A stretch of 64,000 nucleotides of DNA, taken from positions 32,904,922 through 32,968,921 of the forward strand of contig JBCFYV010000012.1 of assembly GCA_039000515.1 (NCBI GenBank), written 5' to 3'. How positions within the stretch are numbered: position 1 is the stretch's first letter; every line of letters starts with the position of its first letter. Shown here in pieces: positions 11,342 to 23,059 of this stretch. Position numbers and translations under genes: made by a program. Under the pieces are notes generated by a model. The model did not search any database, was not told the DNA's origin, and saw only the letters and a program-made list of their open reading frames with translations. This DNA comes from Timema cristinae (lineage: Eukaryota; Arthropoda; Insecta; Phasmatodea; Timematidae).

Positions 11342-11675
11342 TAGGGCTGTGGAGTATGTGCACCAGCCTTCGGCTCAGACTCATATATTTCCTACTTTTC
11401 AACCCAAACTCTTGACTCCTTCATAAATGGCTAATGTATACTAATTAGTACAAATAAATTTACTGCAGTAAAATGCTCCGAGACATAGATTATTTCATAA
11501 GAAACTTCTTTGGCATTGTTAATTTATATTTTAATAAAGTTGTCAATCCAAATTACAAATATTGGTTATAAAAAATTAAAGATATATTTACCATATATTG
11601 TCATATTATAAATTTTTATATTTGACTCAGGGCTGAACAGTGCACATTTTTACCAACTCAGACACTACAGCCCTG
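11342..11675. mobile_element. hAT-like MITE, copy 1
   Basis: Termini are inverted: TAGGGCTGTGGAGTATGTGC on the left and, reading the right end on the minus strand, CAGGGCTGTAGTGTCTGAGT. The GGGCTGTGGAGT terminus is a widespread hAT signature. It is 334 bp long with no coding capacity. A related copy lies at 12961-13241 in the same orientation. Confidence 0.7.
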
Positions 11676-11984
11676 GCTGGTTGACTTTGTATGTTATTTT
11701 ATTGTGAGAATAATTTAATGCAATTAATTATTGTGTATGAAGATAAGCTAAAACATACCAATAGGGCATGGAATTAATAATCTTTGGGTCAGTTATTAAC
11801 ACATATTAACACAAATTTTAAAATCACAATAGGATCAGAAATAAGATCATCATCCAAAATATATCAGGGCAATGCCTTGAAAGATATAAGTATCTTTACA
11901 GAATTTCCTTTACATCACTTACATTATATATTTTATGATGGTTAACTATTTTAAAATATGTTTTAGTCATTGGCACTTCTTCCC

Positions 11985-12400
11985 TCTCACTTGCACACTT
12001 TGTTATCTGCTCCTCTCTTCTCTTTTTCAATCCTCATTACATGTTCCAGTCTTGCTTCCTCTACTATCTCATGTATTCCCCCTACTCCCACTCTTTCCCG
12101 GATAACTTAATTCCTTATCCAGTTTCTCCACATGACATCTAACATGCTCCTCATAAACTTCATTTCCATGGACTCCACTTTCCTAGTCTCTCTTACATTC
12201 ACTGTCCATGTTTATGCTGCATTTGTGACAAAGGATAAAAAGTATGCCCTATACAATACTTCCTTACACTTCAAGGACACTTTTCTTCTTTATAGCAGGT
12301 CCCTAACACACCTCTAGAACAACTCTCCCTGCTGTCTTCTTTTCATTAGATCCTTTCTACTTTAACCTCAATCACTCATTAAAGTTATTTTATGTTCTGC
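11985..12400 (-). mobile_element. LINE reverse transcriptase C-terminal fragment, antisense
   Basis: The minus strand reads a diverged HVMRIEKEKRGADNK-type C-terminal region, matching the plus-strand fossil at 1660-1740 and the better copy at 27538-27780. Frames are broken. The strong pyrimidine bias on the plus strand reflects the Lys/Glu-rich coding sequence on the other strand. Confidence 0.65.
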
Positions 12401-12960
12401 TTTGATTTCCCCACCCCCTCCCGCCCCCCTTTTTCAAACAAAAATAAAACCTGTTAATGGCTGTGGGTTCGACTATGATTAGGATATGTAATGCAGGAGG
12501 AAATAGTGGCTGCTTGCTAATATAACTTTAAATTTAACATCCAGAGTCACGTAAAAAATTATTACTGTTATAAATTCTGTCATTAAAAGAAACACATATA
12601 AGAAATGCTTTAAGTGTGGAGTTTATGCATTACAAGAATATATTCTCTCGCGATAAAAATTAATTTTTAACCAGATTTTGTGTTCAGGTTAAACTTTCTG
12701 ACATGTCATTTTGTTTGTTAAATCTAAACACATGTTCTCAATTCATCCTTTCAACTACCAATTTGCTCAGTTGCTCACACTGACAGTTCATTGATCATTT
12801 GCACATTACACTCTGTTGGATTTTTCCTACTACCAATCCTAATTACACATTTCACAAACCATATTCAAACAAACAGAAGATTTTTGAAAAACATTTTGTT
12901 TTAGTGAGGAGAGTTTGAATGTAAATAGTAAGAAATAATAAGTTTCAAAATAGTTATAAG

Positions 12961-13241
12961 GCAATGGAGTCAGTACACCAAGCCTTTAACTCCTCTATTT
13001 TTTTATTGTCAAACTCGGACACCTTCATAAATAGCTCAAGTTTAGTATTTAGTAATAACATGTTGCACTACAGATGACTTCATTGTAATCTTCTTTGATA
13101 TTGTTAGTGTATATTGAAATAAATTTGTCAAAATAAATTACTAATACTGCTCCTAAAAAACGAGTATAGAATGATATAATTGTTATATATTGCTATAGTA
13201 TTTTAAGTTTTTTTAAAAGCCAGAGTTTGTGCATTTTTACC
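12961..13241. mobile_element. hAT-like MITE, copy 2 (ends eroded)
   Basis: The body aligns by eye with the MITE at 11342-11675. Shared landmarks include the CCTTCATAAATGGCT-like block, the ACTTCTTTGGCATTGTTA-like block and GTGCATTTTTACC near the right end. The terminal GGGCTGTGG is degraded, and the right side runs into the 13310 hAT-like terminus. Confidence 0.6.
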
Positions 13242-13412
13242 AAAGCTTGAGCTTTAGCTTGAGTATCTATTTAAATCTCAACTTAAAATTTGAGTACTCG
13301 CAGATCCATAAATAAAAAGGTATTATATTACCTTTGAAATTGAGTTTTCAAATTTATTTATTTTTGTAGTAGTTTTTTTCTTCACATAAATAAATATAAA
13401 TATATGTATTCC

Positions 13413-13629
13413 TGTTGGGCAGAGTAATGATTGAAATACACAATATGTATAAACTATTGCTAACACAATTTATAGCACGACCGGTACAGCGTTTGGCCAG
13501 AACATGACTAACGGTTTATTATTTGAAAAAACTTTCAAGACTAAATTTATAAGACATCTATCAGTGTTATAGTGAATTATAAATGTAAACAAACATGATA
13601 TTTTTGACGGTAATAATTGAACTCCAACA
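13413..13629 (-). repeat. 3' LTR of the copia element
   Basis: It is 217 bp and begins TGTTGGGCAG and ends CTCCAACA on the plus strand. It is the downstream LTR because the element is read on the minus strand. It is 10 bp longer than its partner at 17948. Confidence 0.93.
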
Positions 13630-13640
13630 CCCTCCTATAT
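13630..13640 (-). promoter_or_regulatory. Polypurine tract of the copia element
   Basis: Reading the minus strand, ATATAGGAGGG directly abuts the 3' LTR start TGTTGG. This is the expected place and composition for plus-strand DNA priming. Confidence 0.75.
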
Positions 13641-13655
13641 TTTGAGTCCAAAATG

Positions 13656-15310
13656 TCAATAATCAAGCACGTTGACACCCTTCTCTTGTTTGGCTCCAGG
13701 AAGAGGTTTTATTAAGATGTCGGCTACCATATCCTCAGTGGATATATATTCAAGCCTTAGTTGGTGATCTTGGAGAGCTTGACAAATAAAATGAAACTTT
13801 ATGTCTATATGTTTTCACCTTGAGTGGAAGACAGGGTATGTGCCAATTTTCCAGCTGATTGATTATCATTGAAAATAATGGTGTTCGACCACTCTTTTAA
13901 ACTAAGTTGTCGTACGAAGGTCATCAGGAAGATTGCTTCCTTTGCAGCTTCGATGAGACTCATATATTCTGCTTCAGTTGAAAATAAAGCAACGATTCTC
14001 TGCGTTCGTGAGCACCATGATAATGCTGCTCCAGACAAGATGAAAGTTTAACCTGTTAGGACTTTCTGTCAGCGTCACAGTTTCCCCAGTCGGCATTTGT
14101 GAAACCAAACATGCCTTCATCATCCCTGACATAGACAAACCTTTTGTCAACGGTTCCTTGCAGATATTTTAGGACACGCTTGGCAGCTTGCCAATGAGTT
14201 GAGGTGTGACAATTATTATATTGACTCAGCATGTTGACTGCATAAGGGATGTCGGGACAGGTACCGATGGCGATGTACCTGAGGGCTCCAATCAACTCTC
14301 TGAATGGATAGTGCTTTGTTTCTTCTGTGGTAGTGGAAGAAGAATCAAACTTGATTGCCAGTTGATATCAGTGTCTTCGCTGCTTTGCAGTCATCCATCC
14401 CAAACTTATGTGATGTAGCCACTCTGACATAACGTGACTTTGTCCTTGTATTGATTCACTTCAATTCCTAAACAATGATTTATAGCTCCAAGATCCCTTA
14501 CATCAAATTTGTTTGACAGTTCACCTTTAATATCTCTGGTCCGCTATGGGTTTCCAGAAGCTATCACAATGTAATCAACATAGATGAGCACGTAGACTAG
14601 GTGTTTACTTCGACTATCAACATACACACATGGGTCAGAATTTGTGGGCTGCAACCCGATGGATTCTAAGGTTGCAATTAATTTAGCGGGCCACTGTCAA
14701 CCAGCTTGATAGAGCCCGTAAATGGCCTTTCAAAGTTTGCAGACTTTGTTAGCGGATTTCAGTTTATGAAGCATGTCTTTTGCTTTCCCAACAATGCTGT
14801 CATCATTTTCAGTCCTAATCATCTTTTGTAGTGCCTCAACAAGCAAGTCTGGCTGTTCCATGAATGTTAATGTATCGATGTCATCATTCAGATAGGCCAT
14901 TGTAATGTCGAGTTGTGAAACTTTTAAGTTGAGCTTAGCTGACAATGCCATGAGCAACTGAAATGATTCACTCCTGGCAACCGGAGCAAAAGTGTCCACA
15001 AAGTCGATTCCTGGTCTTTGGGCGAAGCCTCTTGCAACCACACTGGCCTTCCTTCAAAGTAACGTTCCATCAGAATTATACTTGTTTTGGAGTACCGCCC
15101 TACAGTCGATCACTCTATCATTGGTCGGTCTATCACTGATTTCCCAAGTGTCGTTGGCGACCAATTATCTGATCTCGGAATAGATTGCATCAAACCATTC
15201 CTCGCGATCTGGCCCCCTCACGGCACTGTTGATGTGAATCTCTGAGGCATTCATTGCAACTTCAGCATTATTAAATGATCCATATTCCCTGTTACTTTGA
15301 ACGTTGTTGA
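13656..15310 (-). pseudogene. copia pol: reverse transcriptase and RNase H (broken)
   Basis: RT begins near 15045 with MVARGFAQRPGIDFVDTFAP and SQLDITMAYLNDDID. The KAIYGLYQAG block follows near 14720. The active-site box reads YVDY at 14571-14582 where functional elements have YVDD, so a catalytic aspartate is lost. Connection text IGALRYIAIGTCPDI is at 14056-14295. RNase H follows as LSWCSRTQRIVALFSTEAEY with the downstream NDNQSAGKLA block at 13805-14038. The last readable part, ISTEDMVADILIKPLPG, ends at TGA 13656-13658. At least four frame changes and several stops separate these parts. It is clearly a copia-type polymerase and clearly dead. Confidence 0.9.
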
Positions 15311-17037
15311 GATGATGCGGTGAATGCCCAGTATTTTGACCCTATGGCGGATCATTGTTGAGAGCAAGGTTCTGATCAGCCCGGTTGGTCGTGAGCTGGT
15401 ATATTTTAGTGGGGCGACCCCTTCTTCCGGTACACATTAACTTTGGTCTTCCGGGTCCTCGCTCGGCTAGCATGTTTGATTTGATACTTGCGGCACCTTG
15501 ATGAGCTTGTTGCTCTCCAATGTCGAGCATGGGGTCATCATTCACCTTGAATCCTTGAAATGGTTCATTGTCTTCCAGAGCGTTCGAACTGATCTCAATG
15601 TCCTTTTGCAAGGACTCTTCTTCATTGAACCCTCATCCTTCATGTTGGCAGGATATTTCTTCTTCTTCTTCTTGAAGAAAGTCTGCAGATGTGTATCCGG
15701 GCCCAGGCTCAGCGCAGAATCTTACTTTCCTGGAGACACGGATCTTGGTAGCCATACCCGATAAGCCTTGGAACAGTCAGAGTAGCCAACGAAGACCTCT
15801 TTCTTATTGTTGGGCTCGAACTTTCCTTTATTTGGAGACTCGTCGAGGATGATGGCTTTCTTCCCGAATAGACGAAGATGCGAGATATTCGGCCGTCTTC
15901 CCAACCAGCTTTTGTATGGAGTTCATTAAGACAACCTTATGTTGTGCATCAATTTCGGATGTGATTGGCTTTCGCTATGGCTTCGACCCAAAAGTACAGT
16001 GACATTCCGGACTCTAGTAGCATTCACCAAGCAGCCTCAACCAGAGTGCAGTTCTTCCTTTCCGTAACACTGTTCAGTTGTGAGGTGTGCGGAGTCGTTG
16101 GATGCCTGCGCGTTTGAGGATGGACTCCATTTTATCGTTGCAATATTATTTGCCATTATCCAATTGAAGAGTTTTGATATTATGCCCTGTCTGAATTTCG
16201 GCTAGATTCTTGAACTCAATGAACTTCTCAGTGACAACTCTCTTGTAACGTAGGAAGTAGACTTGACACCATCGACTGTAGTCGTCTATGAAGGTTATGA
16301 AATACTTGCGCCACCTTGAGATGCTTCCCTCATCAGTCCGCAGACGTCAGTATGGATTAACTCCAGAAGCTCTTTTGAGATTACCTCTCGTTTGGTGAGG
16401 GGAGTTGATGTTATTTTTCCTTCTAGACAGTTGTGACAGTTTTTCAAGTCAGTTAAGTTATTGAATTTTAAATCGATCACACATTGGTTCTTGAGCATAT
16501 TGACCATGTCCCTCGAATTCAAATGACCAAGTCAAGCGTGCCAAACTTCTAATTCACTTTTTGGAACATTTGATCCTGTGACCATGCACGCTTGCTGATC
16601 GCTTTCACATAAGTAGAATAAGTCACCAATTCTATTAGCAACAAATTTAATGTCACTGTTTATACCTTTTATGGTCGCGCAATCTTTCTCGAATGTCATG
16701 TTGTTGTTCTCAAAAATTTTGCCACAGAGATGAGGTTCGTTCTATGGTTGAGTTCATATAAGGTGTCTTTCAATGTGATAGAGTCTGTCACACTGTTCGC
16801 AGTGGTGATTTGCACGTCATCTTTTGCTTTCACTTGCGTGGCACTGTCATCGGCAAGTTTAAGATTCCCGTGGGTTTTTTTCCTGCCTGTGAATGCATGT
16901 TCATTGTTGCATAAGTGAGATGTGCAACCACTATCAATGCACCAAAGGTTGTTTATGTTGCTTGATTTTGTAATTTCTTTGTTGACGAAAAAACAACAAT
17001 GAGTCTCGGTAGCTTTATTTGCCATTTGTTCGCTCAA
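15311..17037 (-). pseudogene. copia pol: protease, integrase and linker (broken)
   Basis: Protease is marked by LWCIDSGCTSHLCNN near 16915-16950, with the DSG active site. The integrase zinc-binding head reads VWHA, a stop, LGHLNSRDM and KNCHNCLEGK (HHCC pattern), about 16430-16560. The core includes LIHTDVCGL near 16350 and FITFIDDYSRW near 16280. The glutamate region is SVTERKNCTLVEAAW near 16030. The GKFEPNNKKEVFVGYSDCSK block is at 15722-15904. The linker to RT (15342-15611) includes GRPKLMCTGRRGRPTKIY, an AT-hook-like GRP repeat. Stops and shifts occur between the blocks. Confidence 0.88.
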
Positions 17038-17831
17038 CTTCTTTTTAAAGAAACAATCAGCCTCCCTGTGTCTTTTATTTTTGCAAAAGCCGCATTTGTA
17101 GAGTTTAGTTGTGGTTTTTGTTTACATTTCTGTTCGGATCCAGCACTACTACTCGTACCACCTTTCGGTCGGTTTACAAACTGTTTTCCTGACTTGACAA
17201 ACATGGCGACACTTCCATTTTCCTGAGCATGTGCGTTATGTTCTTCCAAGACTTTCACTTTCAATGTTTCAGCATCAGGTAAATTGTCACAGGATTCGAT
17301 TGCACATCGAAAGTTGTCATAACTTCTAGGGAGACTATATAGAAGCATGATCATCAACCAACAGTTCGCCATTTATGTCCACTTCCATTGCTTGCAACTT
17401 ATCCACAGCGTCAAAAAATCCAGAGAGATGTTCAGTCACATCGTCGCCATCTTGAAACTTGTGTTGTGTGAGATGTTTGAGCAATGTTGCCTTGCGAGTG
17501 GGCCCCTTTTATGCATTGATTGATTCTAGTTTGATCCATACATCGCGTGAAGTAATGCATCCCAGAATCTGTTTTAATTCAGATGGATTGATGGACATGA
17601 TCATATCAGCTTTTGCCTTCTGATCGGCCGCTAGCCAAGCCTTGTGTGCAGTTTCGTGGCAACAAGCACCACGTTTTTGCCAACCACTTTAAGTTGTGGT
17701 ATTTCTCCTGATACATAACCCCATGTATAATTTTTTACTAGCAAGGCTTTGGCTTGTATTTTTCACATATTGTAGTTGTCGCGTGACAACATCTTGAGTT
17801 GTATTGAATGTGTTGAGTTCGTGTGCGCCAT
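17034..17831 (-). pseudogene. copia gag with zinc knuckle (broken)
   Basis: The likely start ATG is at 17829-17831 (MAHTNSTHSIQLKMLSRDNY). It is followed, across frame changes, by the gag core text SIHLN..., DFLTLWISCKQW and SYDNFRCAIESCDNLPDAE. The nucleocapsid knuckle CGFCKNKRHREADC (CX2CX4HX4C) lies at 17053-17094, but in a different frame from the ORF before it. Gag would package the element's RNA into virus-like particles. Stops near the N-terminus and the shift before the knuckle make it non-functional. Confidence 0.85.
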
Positions 17832-17927
17832 TTTGTTAGGATAACGAATCGTTCAACTTCTGCACCTTTTTGATTTACAACGTTTTATTTAATCAAAGTA
17901 TTGTTTAGTTTTTTATCACGTAACTCG

Positions 17928-17947
17928 CCTAATCTGGGTCCATAACC
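17928..17947 (-). promoter_or_regulatory. Primer-binding site, half-tRNA-iMet type
   Basis: Directly inside the 5' LTR the minus strand reads GGTTATGGACCCAGATTAGG. Drosophila copia primes from an internal cut of initiator tRNA-Met and has GGTTATGGGCCCAG here. The match is 13 of 14 in that core, which supports the copia lineage and the strand assignment. Confidence 0.85.
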
Positions 17948-18154
17948 TGTTGGGCAGAGTAGTGATCGAAATACACAATATGTATAAACTATTGCTAACA
18001 CAATTTATAACACAACTGTTACAGTGTTTGGCTGGAACATGACTAACGGTTTATTAGTTGGAAAAACTTTTAAGACTAAATTCATAAGACATCTGTCGGT
18101 GTTATAGTGAACTACAAACTTGAATGTTTTGACGGTAATAATTGAACTCCAACA
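17948..18154 (-). repeat. 5' LTR of the copia element
   Basis: It is 207 bp, TGTTGGGCAG to CTCCAACA on the plus strand. It aligns end to end with 13413-13629 apart from about twenty substitutions and an indel of about 10 nt. It would hold the promoter for minus-strand transcription. Confidence 0.93.
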
Positions 18155-18260
18155 ATCCCCCTAGTGATATAAATTTTTATAAAAAAAATAACTGACTACT
18201 ACCTTTTGAAAGTTAATAAACTAGCTTATTAATAATGGATTGACTAAGACTAAAAAAAAT

Positions 18261-18812
18261 CAGGGTGTTTGGAAACTCATTGCCCAAACTATAGTTAGTG
18301 TGAATCAAAAGTCACATAAAATCCCTATACACTTATATCTTTCAATCTTTGCTAATACCATTAAATTGTGTTAAAAAATTTGGCATACAGTATCGGGAGA
18401 GCAAAGCTGTGCAAGCATGCATATACAACAGGTTGCATAGTAGTTAGGCTTGTGACATTACACATGCAATAATGGCAAACACTTGCTGTTATGTAGGCCT
18501 GCTAATGATGACCATCAGAACGTATTCTCATTTGTAGATGGATTGGTGTGCTGTTTACTCTTAATTGTGGTAAGTTCTACTGCCGTGCTCCAAGATGTTG
18601 AGGTGTGCAGTACCTTGTGCCTAACTCCTATGCAACCTGTTGTACATGCATGCTTGCACAGCTTTGCTCTCCTGGCGCTGTACTTTTAAACTTTGACCAC
18701 AATTTAATAGTATTAGCATTGTTTTCTGAGTGTAAGTGTATAGGAATTTTGTATTACTTTTGATTCATACAAAATATATGTTCAGTTTGGGCATTGAGTT
18801 TCAAAACACCTG
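18261..18812. mobile_element. Foldback/MITE-like element with about 190-bp TIRs
   Basis: The left arm 18261-18449 and right arm 18619-18812 are inverted copies. Landmarks on both, read inward, are CAGG(G)TGTTT.GAAACTCA, CCCAAACT, CCTATACACTTA and GAGAGCAAAGCTGTGCAAGC, then CAACAGGTTGCATA.GAGTTAGGC. The spacer of about 170 bp has no coding potential. Termini are CAGG...CCTG. No clear target duplication was found. The superfamily is not recognised. Confidence 0.9.
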
Positions 18813-21800
18813 TATAGGCATGACAACATTTAGATCTCAATCATGTGTTGGCCCAACTAATTTCCTTGAATTCAGACCAGTTAATAATAATAGTAATAAT
18901 AATAATATACTGTTTACTTCATCACAAGCAGCCATCCCCCCACCCACCCCTTAGCAACAGGTTTGTTTGCCAAAATTCTTAAACAATGATTAATCTGAAT
19001 CACTAGTACCTGGCATGTGCGTTTAAGGTAACTAAATGATCAGTTTTAAAATGAGCAAGGGATTGATTGGCAGGCATTGGGCCAGCCTTATTTCCTTATA
19101 TTCCAGACATGGTAATTAACTGCTTGTCTGCATATAACTAAAATTAGATAATTCAATACTTTTTTTACATTTGAAATAAGCACAAAAAATTGTTCAACAT
19201 AATTTCATTTGAAAATGAAATGAAATTATTTTCAAATTTCAAACATTTTATTATTCTTTCAAAATGTGGCAAGCAAAATATCTAAGTTGTTTAATTCAAA
19301 TGACACCCTAAATTAAAATAAATTGTGCAAATATCTTGTTATAAATTATTTTTTCATATTTATTTTACATTTAATTTTCTTTTACTATGGCATTATAACT
19401 AATAAATGTAAAAGAACTAATACCTTACTAAGAATCAAAAACAACAGGAACTTTTATTTTTCTTTAGCTGAAACCTTAAAATGTTTGTTTTTAGAACTAT
19501 AACAAGAGCCAAAAAATATTTAATTTTGAATCACAACAAAGTACTTTATGGATGAATTTTCTTAAATTGTTTTCTAATGTAACTACAATCAAATGCAGGT
19601 ACATTCCTTATAAAAACATTTCTTTCACAATCCCTACCTACTAATGTAATTATATGTGGATAGTCCAGGTGATAAGTAAAGTCTAGTACCCACTGGGCTA
19701 TAATCGCCAGATACAAGTACCTAGCGACTCGGTGACATTGCCCACGGATACACCAACTTGTATTTGGACACAAGTCTCCACCGATGTTTTTGCGTCCACA
19801 CTGAGCAAACACAGCTCATAGACCCTCTCCGCGATGCATTAACATGTTACTGCCGCTTTTATTATAATTAAATGTCGCCAAAAGCAAAAAAGACTGTTGA
19901 AATAAGATGAGGGTAGAGTAATATTATGGTGACTGTTTCCTGTCAGATCTATTGTTTAATGATGGATATCCATTTTTTTTAAATGTGTAAGGGTGACCAA
20001 ACCGGATTTTTAAGTGTTAATTAGTTCTGTAGCACCCAAAATTACAAAGAAAGATACCAACTTTTGAGCTGAAATGGTAATGCAAACTGTAGTAACCATA
20101 AGAAAATCACCACCAAAATACAAAAGCAAACACTTAATTTCTAGGATGAGAAATATAAATCAACTGGATTAAATTCAAAAGTTGTCCTCCAATACTTGCG
20201 CATGGGTTAACACTGGAGGTGGGAGACCGAAACACTGGTAACATTCTTTGATCTTTTACCGCTTGACACTCTGGCGATGTTTCCATGCATCCAGACACAC
20301 GGGAAACATCGGTGGTCGGCGTGTATCTGGTGATAATCAAGTGTGTACTAGGCTTAAGATGCCATGCAACAAAAAAAAACTTCATTTATAGGGGAAAAAA
20401 ATTAAATACAAAATGACTAAATTAACAAGTTCTGACAACATTTACTCGTTTTTGAACTTTAGGATGTCCTTTTTTTTATCTTTTTAAAACACTTAAATAA
20501 ACGATCTACTGTTGTTTGTAGGTTGATCGAATGACCAAATTTAACATTGCATTTTGGACACTAGCCAACTTCAGTGATGGTTCTAAAAAAAGTCAATCAA
20601 TACTCTGAACTACTGCAACATTAAAAACGGTCAATTAACTTTTGTCAAAGATTTAAAATTTAGCTTTATTTTGTTTTCAAAGCTCCAAAGTTATTTGTAT
20701 GCTGACATTTAACTTTTTAAAGGAATTGCATACTCCTATGGGCTTGTTTTGTATGTTTACTATCTTTCTTTTTGTTTTGATTGCCTTGTTTTTTTTTACA
20801 CATCTCTCATGTTTATAGGTGAATTGAAACATGGAATTTAAGAAGCATAAAAATGCTGACTATCAATGAAAGACTATTTTTGTATATAATTATGATGTTC
20901 AACATTAACCTTTTGAAATGTAATATGAGGTAGTAACTTAGTTACAATCCAATTTTCATAGAATGGACCTTATCTGACAGAAAAGTTCCTTGATCTATTT
21001 TCACATCATATGTCACTTCAGGTCATGTTATCTGCAACTGTCACTATTGATGGATATTAACAATACCTGTAAAATAACTCTAATATATTAAAATTCTATC
21101 AATTTCATTTTTTTTTTTTTAAATCTCTTGCTACAAAAATTGAACTCTAGAATGTGGTTTAACCCAATTTGTTTTGTATAGCATCTAGACATGTTTAGAA
21201 CTATTTCACATCAACCAATACATTTTTATCTGTTATTTATTTTTAAAATAATATAAATATTCTATTTTTAAGAAATTTGTAAATTTTAAAAAGTTTTTTA
21301 ATTGCATTTTAATTTTTTATAAATAACTTAAAGGTATATTATATATAATTATTTATTTGTATTGTATATTTAATAAAAAAAAGAGATCATTTGTGAATGA
21401 TGAGTGGCAAGATTTTTTTTATATAATATCTGAAAAATATTAAACTCATAATACTATTGATTACCAATTTGTAAAAAATTGTGTAAGACTCCCATGGTGG
21501 AGTTGAAACCATATTTGTACACACAGTTTACTATTTAGGTTTTCTTTTGAGTGCAGTTAAAGCTGATTGCTTCAGATAACAATTTTATTAGGATATTCTA
21601 GTGTTGAGGTTTCCGGAATTTGAAATATTTACTATTAAGGGTTTATTAAAGAATGTTATATAAAGAGTGAAAGCTGACATTTCAGTAAAATACATCCACA
21701 TTAAAATTTGTATTAAAAATAATTTATAATTTTTATAGCAACATGATGCAATGCCAGGGTTTATCCTAAGTGATGGAAACTGCTTTTGAGAATAAAAAAA

Positions 21801-21939
21801 TAAGATAAACATTGTCGATAAGCATAAAAAGATGATCATATATGTTTGTATTATGTTTGATTATATTGTTTTAAAACAAGTGTAGAGTATTCTAAGATAT
21901 TTTTCAAGTAAGGTTAATGCATTTAAATGGACATGCAGA
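18813..21939. other. AT-rich spacer
   Basis: Apart from a TAA-rich microsatellite near 18885-18905, no convincing gene was found. Two somewhat GC-richer patches with minus-strand open frames (19546-19812 and 20134-20385) resemble no family I recognise and may be old transposon debris. Confidence 0.5.
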
Positions 21940-22165
21940 TTAAGGCGCCAACCTTAACTTAACCTGTTTGTTAGTGACAAAGAAGTTGGGGTTGGAATCC
22001 TGAATTGGTATACTTCATTTGATTTTTTCCAAAATGGATTTCAACTCTTCTGCCACTCGAATGTGTCTGTACATTTCCTCTAAATTCTACCTTCCTCATC
22101 CTAACCCTAGTTGTGTAAATATTCAGATAATATGAATGGGTTGTAAAACACAGAGCACAAAGTAA
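21940..22165 (+). repeat. Old diverged SINE
   Basis: A tRNA-like head (TTAAGGCGCCAACCTTAACT, with B-box-like GGGTTGGAATCCT) is followed by TTTCAACTCTTCTGCCACTC and TTCCTCTAAATTCTACCTTC. These match the body of the SINE at 28702-28932. The 3' tail is too eroded to score. Confidence 0.6.
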
Positions 22166-23059
22166 AGGGAGCTATGCAGAGCAAATATCAAAGTACTTTT
22201 GTAGCTCAAGTAACTATTCTTACTATTCACTCATGCTTGTAGGAAGAAGTTTGAATCCTAGACTAATGATGTTAGGGTCGTTTCCACGTCTGACTTTCAT
22301 TGTGTTTTACAATCCTTTTCCTACAACAAAATATCCTTATCATATAAAACATTTAAAAACTTGAACAATACAGGCATAAATAACCCAAATAAAATAATTG
22401 ATTACCCTCCATTATGAAAGAAAATTATATTTACAATTTCATTATGGAATTTGCAATAAAGAATTTGAACATTATTATTACTTAATTTTTTTTCTAACTC
22501 ACCCACTTGATTCTTAGGGCTTTTCGACAGTGGGTTTTAAACTTAAATTTAATAAATATAACTTTATAGCATCTGAATCAATTTTATTTTCATATATTTC
22601 TAGTATAATAAAAGGGTTATTCACCTTTAAAAAAAATTCAAATAGGAATAATTGCTTGAGGAATAAAAGTATCATTTGAAATAGTATAAACGCATTTAAA
22701 AAAAGTTTATTTGATAAAAGGTAAGTATGGCATGAGCGTCTTCTTTACATTCATTCAAATGCATTATGAAAGTTACAAATTAAAATAAATTCACTACAGA
22801 TGTCTAGTCATATCCCTGAATGAAGTGCTCATGCTTCAATTGTATACTTTCATTTAGACAAATGGTATTTCAATATTTGTGGGTTCAAACATTCAAATTT
22901 TTAGATATCTCAAAAGTTATTTGATATAAACATGCTACGTCTTTCAAACTAGCTTGACAACTTTATCTAAAAATCATTTTAAAACCCAATGTAGAGTGGT
23001 ATTGATTTTTTAGCGGGTCTTGGGGGTGGGGTGACCAAGTGTGATACCTGTTATGGCTC
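22166..23059. other. AT-rich spacer
   Basis: Nothing firm was found. A weak pol III-like box pair (GTAGCTCAAGTAACT near 22200, GTTTGAATCCTA near 22250) may be another worn SINE head. Confidence 0.4.

Larger units (their letters stand above)
9823..13310. mobile_element. Putative hAT-type non-autonomous element or pair of solo ends, with nested insertions
   Basis: The left end TAGGGCTCTGCGAGTACTCG (9823) and the right end, read on the other strand, TATGGATCTGCGAGTACTCA (13310), are inverted copies sharing TCTGCGAGTACTC. Their subterminal GAGCTT-rich sequences also resemble each other. The interior has no transposase but contains two further hAT-like elements and a LINE fragment. No clean 8-bp target duplication was found, so the two ends may belong to different insertions. 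Apart from the nested items, the interior is AT-rich DNA in which nothing else was recognised. Confidence 0.4.
13413..18154 (-). mobile_element. Complete but defective Ty1/copia LTR retrotransposon
   Basis: The element is 4742 bp, bounded by LTRs beginning TGTTGG and ending CCAACA. It is transcribed from the minus strand. Flanks are ATTCC (13408-13412) and ATCCC (18155-18159), consistent with a 5-bp target duplication with one change. The order gag, protease, integrase, RT, RNase H is diagnostic of the copia type. Multiple frameshifts and stops and a mutated RT active site show that it cannot move by itself. The LTRs differ at about twenty positions plus an indel of about 10 nt, so the insertion is old. 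Confidence 0.93.

Noticed and set aside
13413..18154. Endogenous retrovirus
   Set aside because: Integrase precedes reverse transcriptase, the primer site is of the copia type and there is no envelope gene, so it is a Ty1/copia retrotransposon.
19546..19812. Minus-strand 88-codon open frame as a gene
   Set aside because: No family resemblance, no splice context and no close homologous copy in the window. Possibly old transposon debris.
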